Origin: DASXIF01 sp036498145
GTDB taxonomy: Bacteria; Actinomycetota; Actinomycetes; Mycobacteriales; Jatrophihabitantaceae
DNA: 64,000 bases
NCBI GenBank assembly: GCA_963708625.1
Contig: CAVPSV010000002.1
Coordinates: 496,001 to 560,000 of the forward strand
Direction: 5' to 3'
Shown: in pieces, positions 9,885 to 18,473 of the stretch
Position numbering within the stretch: the stretch's first letter is position 1
Layout of the letters: each line of letters starts with the position of its first letter
The notes under the pieces: model-generated
Seen by the model: the letters and a program-made list of their open reading frames with translations, nothing else
What the model was told of the DNA's origin: nothing
Databases searched by the model: none
Program-made: the position numbers and the translations under genes

Positions 9885-10615
9885 CCACCATGGCTGATCC
9901 GTCCGCGACCGTCCCGGCCGAGGCCGCCGGTGCGCCGGCCGTCCGGGTGCGCGGAGCACGACGGACCTTCACCGCGGAGCTGGCACCGGTGCGGGCGTTG
10001 CGCGGCGTGGATCTCGACGTCGCGGCGGGGGAGTTCCTCGCCATCATGGGCCCGTCCGGCTGCGGCAAATCGACGCTGCTCAACCTGGTCGCCGGTCTCG
10101 ACCAACCGGACGACGGCACGGTCGAGGTCGCCGGCGAACGCGTCAACGGGCGGGACGAGAACTGGCTGGCCAAGTTCCGGCGCCACCACATCGGCATCGT
10201 GTTCCAGTTCTTCAATCTGCTGGACGGCGTCAGCGCGCTGGACAACATCGTGCTGCCGGCGGTGCTGGGCGGTATGCGACGCCGGGCTGCCGAGGCGCGG
10301 GCGCGGGAGCTGCTCGACCTGCTCGGTCTCGGCGATCGGACCCAGCAGGTGCCTGCGGTGCTGTCCGGCGGTCAGCGGCAGCGGCTGGCGATCGCCCGCG
10401 CGCTGGTCAACTCGCCGACGCTGCTGCTGGCCGACGAGCCGACCGGTGCTCTGGACAGTGACGGCGGGGTGGAGATCCTCGAACTATTCCGGCGACTGCA
10501 CGACGGCGGCCAGACGATCATCATGGTCACCCACTCCGCTGATGTTGCCGCCGGCGCGGACCGGCACGTGGTGCTGCGCGACGGTCAGATCCACTCCGAC
10601 TCAGCGGCCCCATGA
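9881..10615 (+). CDS. ABC transporter ATP-binding protein, MacB/LolD type
   Basis: 244 aa. Walker A is GPSGCGKST, Q-loop FQFFNLLDG, ABC signature LSGGQRQR, Walker B LLLADEPTGALDSD, and the H-loop His is in MVTHS. The pattern is that of ATPases pairing with FtsX-type permeases that act as extruders or mechanotransmitters rather than classical importers. The ATG overlaps the cyclase stop by 4 bp and its stop overlaps the permease ATG by 4 bp, so the three are surely co-translated. Confidence 0.95.
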   Translation: MTTMADPSATVPAEAAGAPAVRVRGARRTFTAELAPVRALRGVDLDVAAGEFLAIMGPSGCGKSTLLNLVAGLDQPDDGTVEVAGERVNGRDENWLAKFRRHHIGIVFQFFNLLDGVSALDNIVLPAVLGGMRRRAAEARARELLDLLGLGDRTQQVPAVLSGGQRQRLAIARALVNSPTLLLADEPTGALDSDGGVEILELFRRLHDGGQTIIMVTHSADVAAGADRHVVLRDGQIHSDSAAP

Positions 10616-13035
10616 TTGTCGTCGGGTCCTGGCTGCGCCTTGAGCTGCGCCGACGCTGGTGGTCGCTCACGGTATTGATGCTGCTCGTGGCGATCTCCGC
10701 GGCGGTGGTGATGACGTCACTGGCCGCCGCGCGGCGCGGCGCGAGCACGCTTGCGCGGCTCGCCGACCGCACCCAGCCGGCGACGGTTGCCTTGTTGCCG
10801 AACCAGCCCGGCTTCGACTGGACCAAGGTGCAGGCACTGCCCGAGGTGGCCGCACTGACCCGGTTCGTCGTCGACTACGACCTGTCGGTCGACGGCGTCA
10901 GCGGTGACTCGCTCGGATTCCCACCGGCCGACGACAACCTGGGGCGCACCCTGGAGACGCCGGTTGTCTTCAGCGGTCGTCTGTTCGATCCGAACCGCCC
11001 GGACGAGGCGGTCGTCACCCGCAAGTTCGTCCAGCACTACCACAAGGGCGTCGGTTCGACGGTGGTGTTGCGGTTGCCGTCCGCGAAGCAACTCGCCAAC
11101 TCGTTCACGGGGACGACCGACACCAACATGCTCGGTCCGGTGATCACGGTGCGGATCGTCGGTGTGGTGCTGTCACCGTGGATGTCGGACGGACCCGACT
11201 CGAACGGTGGGCTGCAGATCTCGCCGGCCGTGGTCGCGAAGTACCCGCTGGAGACCGTCGGTGCGCCCGGCCCTGACAACACCCAGTTCATCAACGCGCT
11301 GGTGCGGTTGAAGAATGGTGGCGCCGATCGCGCGCGCTTCAACGACGATCTCCGCCGAATCACCGGACGTGCCGACATCGGTTCGCTGGACCTGGTGCAA
11401 CAAGAGCACGACGAGCAACACCAGGTCGCCTTCGAGTCTCGCTGTCTGGTCGCGTTCGCGCTCGCGGCTTTCATCGCCGCGCTGTTCCTGGTGGGTCAGG
11501 CGGTGGCGCGGTATGCCGCCGCCAGCACGTCCGAGCTGGAGACGATGCAGGCGCTGGGCATGACACCGCGTCAGTTGTCCGGCTGCGCGGCCGGCGCGCC
11601 GGCCATCGCCGGAGTGCTCGGGGCGGCCGTCGGTGTGGTTGGCGCGTGGATCGCATCCTCGTCGTTCCCATTCGGCACCGCCAAGCTCTTCGAGTCCTCG
11701 CCCGGGCGGCAATGGGACTGGTGGGTAATGCTGCCGACGGTCGCCGTGGTGATCGTGCTCGTCAGCGCCGGCGCGGCGCTTGCCGCCCGGGTCGCGGTCG
11801 GCGCCGCGCGGCGCGACGGCGTGCGCCGGCGGTCCACCGTCGCCACCGCACTGTCCAGGACCGGGGTGAGCGTCCCACTGGTCATCGGCGCGCGGTTCGC
11901 ACTGGAAACCGGGCGCGGTAAGACTGCGATACCGGTGCGCCCGGCGCTGTTCGGCGCAGTGATCGGCGTACTCGGCGTGGTCGCGGCGTTCACCTTCTCG
12001 CACGGGGTCTCGGACGCGGCTAGCCACCCGGAACGCTTCGGGCAGACGTTCCAGGACGGCGCGTTCATGGGCATCAACGGTCAGGACTTCGGCCCGGCGG
12101 ACAAGGTGACGGCGACGCTCGCCGAGCAACCCGAGGTGACCGGGCTGGACAACTCACGTACCGCGGTCGCGACCGCGCCGAACGGGCGCGATGCCGTCGC
12201 GTTGTGGGAGTACGAGCCGGGCAGCAAGCCGATGCATACCGTCGTTTTGGACGGGCGCATGCCCAGCCAATCCGACGAGGTGGTGCTTGCTCCCAAATCG
12301 CTCAGCGCCTTACACGTGCACGTCGGCGGCACCGTGACACTGAGCGGGAGCACCGACGCACCGCGAACACTGCGCGTGGTCGGTTCCGGGTTCGTCCCCA
12401 TCGGCCCGCACAACGACTACTCCGACGGTGGGTGGGTCAACACCCAGGGCTACGACACGCTGTTCAAGGACTTCAAGTTCCACATCGTGTTGATCTCGAT
12501 CAAACCGGGTCTCGACCCCGGCAAGACGGCAACCCTGCTGACCGCACGGGTGAACGCCGCACTGCCAGAGCTGCACGGCGGCGCGGACATCGAGAAGGGA
12601 GATGTGCCGACCGAGGTCGCCGAGATCCGCGAGGTGCGGATGTTGCCGATCGTGCTCGGTGCCTTTCTCGCGCTGCTCGCCGCCGCAGCGGTCGGGCATG
12701 CATTGGCCACCGCGGTCCGCCGGCGCTCGCATGATCTGGCGGTGCTGCGCGCGGTGGGCATGACGCAATGGCAATGCCGGTGGGTCGTCGTCACGCAGGC
12801 CACCGTGCTCGCGTTGGTGGGTCTCGTCTTCGGCATACCGATCGGGCTGGCACTCGGGCGCACGGTGTGGCGCGCGGTGGCCGACTACACGCCGATCCAG
12901 TACGTTCCGCCGATCGCCGCATGGGCCATGCTGTTCATCGTCCCGGCCGCCTTGGTGCTCGCCAACCTGCTTGCGGCGTGGCCAGGACGGCGTGCGGCTA
13001 GCTTGCGCATCTCGGCAATCTTGAGGGCCGAGTGA
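10612..13035 (+). CDS. FtsX-like ABC transporter permease
   Basis: 807-aa integral membrane protein. One N-terminal TM (LTVLMLLVAISAAVVMTSLAA), a large extracytoplasmic domain, a first FtsX domain (FALAAFIAALFLVGQAVARYAA... with the ETMQALGMTPRQL coupling segment), a second periplasmic-type domain, and a second FtsX domain (AVLRAVGMTQWQCRWVVV). Together with the upstream ATPase it makes a two-subunit ABC extruder. ATGA overlaps at the start and TGATG at the end couple it to the ATPase and to the histidine kinase, suggesting the transporter is a sensor or target of the kinase, as in Bce-type modules, though the kinase here is of another family. Confidence 0.93.
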   Translation: MIVVGSWLRLELRRRWWSLTVLMLLVAISAAVVMTSLAAARRGASTLARLADRTQPATVALLPNQPGFDWTKVQALPEVAALTRFVVDYDLSVDGVSGDSLGFPPADDNLGRTLETPVVFSGRLFDPNRPDEAVVTRKFVQHYHKGVGSTVVLRLPSAKQLANSFTGTTDTNMLGPVITVRIVGVVLSPWMSDGPDSNGGLQISPAVVAKYPLETVGAPGPDNTQFINALVRLKNGGADRARFNDDLRRITGRADIGSLDLVQQEHDEQHQVAFESRCLVAFALAAFIAALFLVGQAVARYAAASTSELETMQALGMTPRQLSGCAAGAPAIAGVLGAAVGVVGAWIASSSFPFGTAKLFESSPGRQWDWWVMLPTVAVVIVLVSAGAALAARVAVGAARRDGVRRRSTVATALSRTGVSVPLVIGARFALETGRGKTAIPVRPALFGAVIGVLGVVAAFTFSHGVSDAASHPERFGQTFQDGAFMGINGQDFGPADKVTATLAEQPEVTGLDNSRTAVATAPNGRDAVALWEYEPGSKPMHTVVLDGRMPSQSDEVVLAPKSLSALHVHVGGTVTLSGSTDAPRTLRVVGSGFVPIGPHNDYSDGGWVNTQGYDTLFKDFKFHIVLISIKPGLDPGKTATLLTARVNAALPELHGGADIEKGDVPTEVAEIREVRMLPIVLGAFLALLAAAAVGHALATAVRRRSHDLAVLRAVGMTQWQCRWVVVTQATVLALVGLVFGIPIGLALGRTVWRAVADYTPIQYVPPIAAWAMLFIVPAALVLANLLAAWPGRRAASLRISAILRAE

Positions 13036-14618
13036 TGACCGGCGCGCTGGGCAGCGTCCGGAACACGCGGCGTCGCCGCACCGTGCAATGGACTGGTGCG
13101 GGCACCGTGCTCGCGCTGGCGGCGATCGTGGTGCTGGCGACCCTGCGCGCGCTGACGGGCCATCCACACCAGCTCGGCATCTGGTTTCCCACGACTGCGG
13201 TGCTGATCCTGCTCGGCTGGATCATCGGGCTCACCGTGTCCAACCGTCGGGCGGCCGCGGTTGCCTTCGTCGAAGCGGTCGCCGTGTCCGGCACTGCAGT
13301 ACTGGTATGTGCGGTGTACCTCGTCGTCGTCGTCGGCATCGAGGGCACGCCGACGGGCCACGAGCGCTCGATCCTCGCGGCGAGTCTGATCGCGGCGGCG
13401 GTGATCGCGGTGCTCGGCGTGCCCGTGCGACACCGGCTCGTGCAATGGGGTGATCAGACCGTCGGCGGTCGCGAGCCGTCTCGTGCGGAAGTGGTGAGTG
13501 GTTTCGGCGCGCGGATGAGCCGCGCGATTCCGATGGATGAGCTGATGCTTCAGCTGGCCGAGTCGCTGCACGAGACGATGGCCTCGGCAGCCGCGGAGAT
13601 CTGGACCGGCACCGACGGGCAGTTGGGCCTGGCGGTCAGCGTGCCGTCGCGCCAGGCCGACCGGTTGCAACTCGGCGAGCAGGAACGAGTGGTGGTGGGT
13701 CGGGCGCGCATCGGTGGCCCGGCGTGGACGCGTGTCTGGCTGCCCGCCATCCACATTGCCGGCGGAGATCACCGCGCGGTGCCGGTCGCGCACCTCGGCG
13801 AGCTGCTCGGCCTGATCGTGGTCGCCCGGCCGGCCGATGCCATGCCGTTCTCCGAGGACGACGAGAGCGCCCTGGTCGAACTTGCCCGCCAGTTGGGCCT
13901 GGCCCTGCACAACGTGCGGCTGGACTCCGCGTTGCAGGCGTCCATGGCCGAGCTCGCCGAGCGCAACGATGAACTGCAGGCCTCCAGGCTGCGCATCGTC
14001 ACCGCCGCGGACTCGTCGCGGCGCGCGATCGAGCGGAACCTGCACGACGGCGCGCAGCAGCACCTGGTCGCCCTCGCGGTGAAGCTGGGCCTGGCCCGTT
14101 CCATTGCCGAGGAGGGCGACGCCGAAACGGTGTTGGGCATGCTCGACGATCTGCGTGCCGACGTACAGACCACCATCGGTGAGCTGCGGGAACTGGCGCA
14201 CGGCATCTATCCGCCGCTGCTGCGCGACCGCGGCCTCGGCGAGGCTCTGCGGACCGCGGCCGCACGCTCGCCGCTGCCCTGCACCGTGGACGTGGATCTG
14301 CCCGGGCGCTATCCGGAGGAGGTCGAGACCGCCGCCTACTTCTGCTGCCTGGAAGCGATGCAGAACGCCGGGAAGTACGCCGGCGACGGCGCGACCATAG
14401 CGGTGCGGGTCTCGAGCGAGCAGGAGCAGCTGTGCTTCGAGTTGCGCGACGACGGGGCCGGCTTCGAGCAGCACAGCACCCCGATGGGCCACGGCTTCGA
14501 GAACATGGCCGACCGGCTCGGCGCGATCGGCGGCCGGCTCGACGTGGAATCGAAACCGGGGCACGGGACGACAGTGCGGGCCGTCATCCCGGCCACCCCG
14601 GTACTGCAGCCGGCATGA
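13035..14618 (+). CDS. NarL-family sensor histidine kinase
   Basis: 527 aa. About four N-terminal TM helices (LALAAIVVLATLRAL, AVLILLGWIIGLTV, VAVSGTAVLVCAVYLVVVV, LIAAAVIAVLGVPV), a GAF-like cytosolic domain, a coil, then a HisKA_3 dimerisation box with phospho-acceptor His in IERNLHDGAQQHLV, and an HATPase with N-box EAMQNAGKYAG and G-box DDGAGF. Start ATG 13035 shares one base with the permease stop; a GTG three bases earlier is the alternative. It is the last gene of the cyclase/ABC operon. Likely receivers are the cyclase fusion at 8.6 kb and the NarL regulator at 16.5 kb. Confidence 0.93.
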   Translation: MTGALGSVRNTRRRRTVQWTGAGTVLALAAIVVLATLRALTGHPHQLGIWFPTTAVLILLGWIIGLTVSNRRAAAVAFVEAVAVSGTAVLVCAVYLVVVVGIEGTPTGHERSILAASLIAAAVIAVLGVPVRHRLVQWGDQTVGGREPSRAEVVSGFGARMSRAIPMDELMLQLAESLHETMASAAAEIWTGTDGQLGLAVSVPSRQADRLQLGEQERVVVGRARIGGPAWTRVWLPAIHIAGGDHRAVPVAHLGELLGLIVVARPADAMPFSEDDESALVELARQLGLALHNVRLDSALQASMAELAERNDELQASRLRIVTAADSSRRAIERNLHDGAQQHLVALAVKLGLARSIAEEGDAETVLGMLDDLRADVQTTIGELRELAHGIYPPLLRDRGLGEALRTAAARSPLPCTVDVDLPGRYPEEVETAAYFCCLEAMQNAGKYAGDGATIAVRVSSEQEQLCFELRDDGAGFEQHSTPMGHGFENMADRLGAIGGRLDVESKPGHGTTVRAVIPATPVLQPA

Positions 14619-14643
14619 GCGAGCGTGCGAGCGAATCATGGGC
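14609..14643 (+). repeat. GAGCGAGCG-type intergenic repeat
   Basis: The junction between the histidine kinase stop and the oxidoreductase start contains TGAGCGAGCGTGCGAGCGAAT. A similar block (GAGCGAGCGCAGCCGGCGAAT) lies between the M48 and dop genes at 58215-58236, and a partial one (GCGAGCGCAGCCGGC) near 60819. These short GC-rich spacers at gene ends look like members of a dispersed family. Confidence 0.45.
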
Positions 14644-16131
14644 ATGAGCGACGGATTCGACGCAGTCGTCGTCGGTGCCGGGCCTAACGGACTCGTGGGC
14701 GCGCTCGAGTTGGCCGAGGCGGGCTGCCGGGTACTCGTACTGGAAGCAGCCGACCGAGTCGGCGGCGGGCTGCGGACCGAGGAGCTGACGCTGCCCGGGT
14801 TCCACCACGATGTCGGTGCCACCGTGTTGCCTCTCGCACTCGCCTCACCGGCATTGCGCAACCGCGAGCTGCCGGGACTGCAGTGGTCGCAACCTCCACT
14901 GCCGGCCGGTCACCCGCTGGATGACACCGAGGCCGGCGCGGTGCTGGTGCACCGCGACGCGCAGCGGACCGCGGACGGGTTAGGTCGCGACGCGCGGGCA
15001 TGGCAGCGGACCGTGGGTGCCGCGGCGGCGGCCGGCGACCGATTGGTGGACGCCCTGCTCTCGCCGCTATCGCCGTCCGCGGCAGTACGCGCCACCGGCC
15101 CGCTGATTCGCTACGGCGCGGCCGGGATCCTGCCCGCTGCGGTGCTCGCGCACACCGCGTTTCGCACCGAGCGGGCACGGGCCGTGCTCGCGGGCATGTC
15201 CGCGCACTCGGTGCTCAGCCTGCGCCGGCCGAGCACCGCCGGATACGGGGTGTTCATGTCAGCGCTGGCGCACTCGGCCGGCTGGCCGCTGGTTCGCGGT
15301 GGCAGTGAGCGCCTCGCCGAGGCCCTCGCCGCCCGCCTGCTCGCACTGGGGGCCGAGATCCGCACCGGGCACCCGGTAGCTGACCTGAACGACGTACCTG
15401 CCGCTGGGATCACGTTGCTCGACCTGACACCGAGGCAGGTCATCGCGGTGGCCGGTGACCGGCTGCCGGCGCGTTACCGCCGCGCGCTGGGTCGATTCAG
15501 GTACGGGCCGGGCGTGTTCAAGCTCGACTACGCGCTGGACGCTCCGATGCCGTGGCGTGCTGCAGAGCTGGCCGGGGCCGGCACCGTGCATCTCGGCGGC
15601 ACGTTGGCCGAGATCGCCTATGCCGAGGCGCAGGTGGCCCGCGGCCGTCACCCCGACCGCCCCTACGTGCTGTGCGTCCAGCCGACGGTCGCCGATCCGT
15701 CTCGGGCTCCCGAGGGCAAGCACGTGCTGTGGGCGTACTGCCATGTGCCCAACGGTTCGACGCGCGACTGCACCGCGAACATCGAGGGACAACTCGAACG
15801 GTTCGCGCCCGGCTTCGGTGAACGCGTGCTCGCTCGCAACGTGCTGGATACCGCCGCACTGCAGCGGTTCGACGCCAACCTGGTCGGTGGCGACATCGGC
15901 GGTGGCGCGGCGAACCTGTCCCAGTTCGTCGCGCGCCCGGTGCTGCGGGCGCACCCGTGGGCGACGCCGGTGCCCGGTCTGTATCTCTGCTCGGCGAGCA
16001 CGCCGCCGGGTGGTGGCGTGCACGGCATGGGCGGCTGGCACGCGGCTCGGCTGGCGTTGCGCCGTGCTGGGCGATCTCAGCCGAGAGCCTCGCGCAGCAC
16101 CCGCGGCGACAGATCCTCCTTGCGTACGTAA
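14644..16131 (+). CDS. Phytoene desaturase-like NAD(P)/FAD-dependent oxidoreductase
   Basis: 495 aa. The N-terminal dinucleotide-binding motif is VVVGAGPNGLVGALELAEAG ending in VLEAADRVGGG, typical of the CrtI/amine-oxidase superfamily. The C-terminal FAD-closing segment is LYLCSASTPPGGGVHGMGG. The start at 14644 fits family N-termini; ATG 14638 is two codons upstream. No other carotenoid genes are near. The final ~18 codons overlap the antisense receiver gene by 55 bp, and the extreme C-terminus (QPRASRSTRGDR...) looks unlike the family, so the functional protein probably ended earlier or the tail is dispensable. Substrate unknown. Confidence 0.88.
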   Translation: MSDGFDAVVVGAGPNGLVGALELAEAGCRVLVLEAADRVGGGLRTEELTLPGFHHDVGATVLPLALASPALRNRELPGLQWSQPPLPAGHPLDDTEAGAVLVHRDAQRTADGLGRDARAWQRTVGAAAAAGDRLVDALLSPLSPSAAVRATGPLIRYGAAGILPAAVLAHTAFRTERARAVLAGMSAHSVLSLRRPSTAGYGVFMSALAHSAGWPLVRGGSERLAEALAARLLALGAEIRTGHPVADLNDVPAAGITLLDLTPRQVIAVAGDRLPARYRRALGRFRYGPGVFKLDYALDAPMPWRAAELAGAGTVHLGGTLAEIAYAEAQVARGRHPDRPYVLCVQPTVADPSRAPEGKHVLWAYCHVPNGSTRDCTANIEGQLERFAPGFGERVLARNVLDTAALQRFDANLVGGDIGGGAANLSQFVARPVLRAHPWATPVPGLYLCSASTPPGGGVHGMGGWHAARLALRRAGRSQPRASRSTRGDRSSLRT

Positions 16132-16427
16132 GCGACCGCACCGCAGGTGCCGGCGTCCTGTGGCAGGTCGTCGGCACGGTAGGTGGACAGCAGCACGACC
16201 CGAGTGTCCGGCGCATCGGCAAGGATGCGCCGCGTCGCCTCGATGCCATTGATGCCGGGCAGGTTGATGTCCATCAGCACCACGTCCGGGTGCTCGACGC
16301 GCGCCGTCGAGACTGCTTGCTCACCGGTGTCCACCTCGCCGACCACCTGCCAGCCGCGCAGCACCGACACCAGCGATCGCGCTGCGGCGCGAAACGGCGG
16401 CTGGTCATCGACGATCAGCACGCTCAC
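16077..16427 (-). CDS. Stand-alone response regulator receiver protein
   Basis: 116 aa, GTG start. A single CheY-like domain: acidic pair in LIVDDQ, phospho-Asp in VVLMDINLPG, conserved Thr/Ser in VVLLSTY and Lys in YVRKEDL. There is no output domain. Relatives are often the N-terminal half of NarL regulators, so this could be a truncated NarL or a genuine single-domain phosphate sink. The 3' end overlaps the convergent oxidoreductase gene by 55 bp. Probably part of the signalling module with the neighbouring NarL regulator. Confidence 0.85.
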   Translation of the reverse strand: MSVLIVDDQPPFRAAARSLVSVLRGWQVVGEVDTGEQAVSTARVEHPDVVLMDINLPGINGIEATRRILADAPDTRVVLLSTYRADDLPQDAGTCGAVAYVRKEDLSPRVLREALG

Positions 16428-16513
16428 CGTCGGCGCAAGCGCGCTGCGCGTGGGTGTCCGCGGGACTGCTCACGACTCAAGTCTCGATGTGGTCGATACC
16501 GGACACAAGGGTG

Positions 16514-17194
16514 CTAGCCACCCTTTGCCCCCCGTTCGGACAGGTGCATCAGCACGGCGGTGACGCGGCGGTTCACGTCCGGGGTGGCGGCCAGCCCGAG
16601 CTTGGCGAACAGGGCGTTGATGTGCTTCTCCACCGCACGTTCGGTGAGGAACAGCGACGCGGCGACGGCCGCGTTGCTCTTGCCCTGCGCGACCTCGTCG
16701 AGGACTTCGAGTTCGCGCGCGGTGAGACTGGCAAGTGGTGACGCCGGTCCGCGAGATGAGGCAGAGACGAGCAGGTCGACCACGGTCGCGTCGATCACCG
16801 AGCCGCCACGCGCCACGGTACGGATGGCTTCGGCAAGCTGATCGGGTTGGCTGACTCGCTCCTTGAGCAGGTACCCGCGGCGGGCGCTGCCGCCTTCGAG
16901 CAGGCTCCGGGCGTACGCCGGCTCGGCGTATTGCGACAGCACCACCACGCCGACGTCGGGATGGGAGGCGCGTAGCTCGACCGCCATCCGGATGCCCTCG
17001 TCGGTGAACGTCGGCGGCATCCGCACGTCGGTCACCACCACATCGGGTAGTTCGACCTGCAGCGCGCTGCTGAGGGTGGGCAGGTCGGGATAGTCGCCCA
17101 CCACCTCCAGGTCGGGTTGGCGGTTGATGACCTGCCGGACGCCCTCGCGCACCAGCAGCGAATCCTCCGCGATCACCACCCGAAGCCCCGCCAT
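16514..17194 (-). CDS. NarL/FixJ-family response regulator
   Basis: 226 aa. Receiver with IAEDS pocket, phospho-Asp in VVTDVRMPPTF, LSQY switch region and Lys in YLLKERV; a C-terminal LuxR helix-turn-helix (LTARELEVLDEVAQGKSNAAVAASLFLTERAVEKHINALFAKL). The receiver signature (RMPPTF, EGI, GVVVLSQY, YLLK) closely matches the receiver of the cyclase fusion at 8.6 kb, so both may be targets of the histidine kinase at 13.0 kb. Likely controls the ABC/cyclase operon or the receiver gene downstream of it. Confidence 0.93.
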   Translation of the reverse strand: MAGLRVVIAEDSLLVREGVRQVINRQPDLEVVGDYPDLPTLSSALQVELPDVVVTDVRMPPTFTDEGIRMAVELRASHPDVGVVVLSQYAEPAYARSLLEGGSARRGYLLKERVSQPDQLAEAIRTVARGGSVIDATVVDLLVSASSRGPASPLASLTARELEVLDEVAQGKSNAAVAASLFLTERAVEKHINALFAKLGLAATPDVNRRVTAVLMHLSERGAKGG

Positions 17195-17280
17195 GTCCGC
17201 AGACGATAGCGACTCGGCGGCTCAGCCGAACAAACGGCGTCCGACCGATGAACACCGAGCCGGATCCGTGCCTGAGTTGG

Positions 17281-18303
17281 CTACGGCACCAGGAAGCTCT
17301 TGATCGCGCGGCGTTCGTCCATCGCGGCGTAGCCCTCGGCGACATCCGCGAGTGGCAGGGTCAGGTCGAAGACCTTGCCCGGGTTGATGGTGCCGTTCCA
17401 GATGATTTCGATGAGGTGTGGCAGGAACCGGCGCACCGGGGCCGGTCCGCCATGCAGGCGGACCATACTTCGGAACAACTGCCCGCCTTCGATCCGCACG
17501 CCGTGTGGCACGCCGACGAAGCCGACCCCGCCGCCGGGCCGGGCCGACTTGATGGCCTGGTCCATTGCCTCACCGGTGCCCACGCATTCGAGCACGGCGT
17601 CCGCGCCGATGCCGTTGGTCAGTTCCTTGATCCGGGCCACGCCATCGTTGCCGCGCTCGGTGACGATGTCGGTGGCGCCGAATTCGACAGCGAGCTTCTG
17701 GCGGCTCTCGTGCCGGCTCATCGCGATGATGCGCTCGGCGCCAAGCTGACTCGCCGCGAGCACTCCGAGCAAGCCGACCGCGCCGTCACCGACTACGGCA
17801 ACCGTCGAGCCGGGCCGCACGCCGGCCGCGACGGCGGCGAACCAGCCGGTGCCGAGGACGTCGGAGGCCGCCAGCAGGCTCGGCAGCAGTGGGTCGTCCG
17901 GGATCGCGGGCGTGGCGACGAGCGTCCCGTCGGCGAGCGGAACGCGCAGCGCCTCGGCCTGCGCGCCGCCCGCGCCCGCGTACTCGGCATGCAGGCAGGC
18001 GGACTGATAGCCGTCCACACAGACTGGGCAAGTGTTGTCAGAGGCGATGAAGCTGCCGATGACGAACTGGCCCGGCTTGATCGTTGTGACGTCGGCGCCG
18101 ACCTCGTCGACAATGCCGCAGTACTCATGACCCATCGGGCCTGGTTCGGTCACCTTGTTGATGCCGCGGTAGGACCACAGGTCCGAACCGCACACGCAGG
18201 TCGCGGACATCCGGATGATCGCATCGGTCGGCTTTTCGATCTTCGGGTCCGGCCGTTCCTCGAACCGCACGTCGTGCGGCGCATACAGGACGGTTCCTCG
18301 CAT
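17281..18303 (-). CDS. Zinc-dependent alcohol dehydrogenase
   Basis: 340 aa from ATG 18303. Catalytic zinc ligands in TCVCGSDLW and GHEYCG; the structural-zinc lobe holds CPVCVDGYQSAC, with one ligand position apparently replaced. Rossmann motif VAVVGDGAVGLLGVLAA. This is the medium-chain dehydrogenase family; the product resembles the actinobacterial alcohol dehydrogenases annotated as IMP-dehydrogenase-like or glutathione-independent formaldehyde dehydrogenase-like. Single gene, no obvious operon partner. An earlier GTG start nine codons upstream is less likely, as family members begin with MRGTVLYAP. Confidence 0.92.
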   Translation of the reverse strand: MRGTVLYAPHDVRFEERPDPKIEKPTDAIIRMSATCVCGSDLWSYRGINKVTEPGPMGHEYCGIVDEVGADVTTIKPGQFVIGSFIASDNTCPVCVDGYQSACLHAEYAGAGGAQAEALRVPLADGTLVATPAIPDDPLLPSLLAASDVLGTGWFAAVAAGVRPGSTVAVVGDGAVGLLGVLAASQLGAERIIAMSRHESRQKLAVEFGATDIVTERGNDGVARIKELTNGIGADAVLECVGTGEAMDQAIKSARPGGGVGFVGVPHGVRIEGGQLFRSMVRLHGGPAPVRRFLPHLIEIIWNGTINPGKVFDLTLPLADVAEGYAAMDERRAIKSFLVP

Positions 18304-18473
18304 TCGGGCTCCTTCGCAGATCGCTGGCACGGGCTGTGAACGGGACCGTCAAGGCCCAACGACTGTTTCTACGCCACCACGTAGGGACCGAGCGCGCGAC
18401 CTCCCAGCTGTGGACGCGCTGAGCACCCTGCGCGTAAGGTCCCGGTTGATCGATTCATTCTTCGGGGGGGCGT

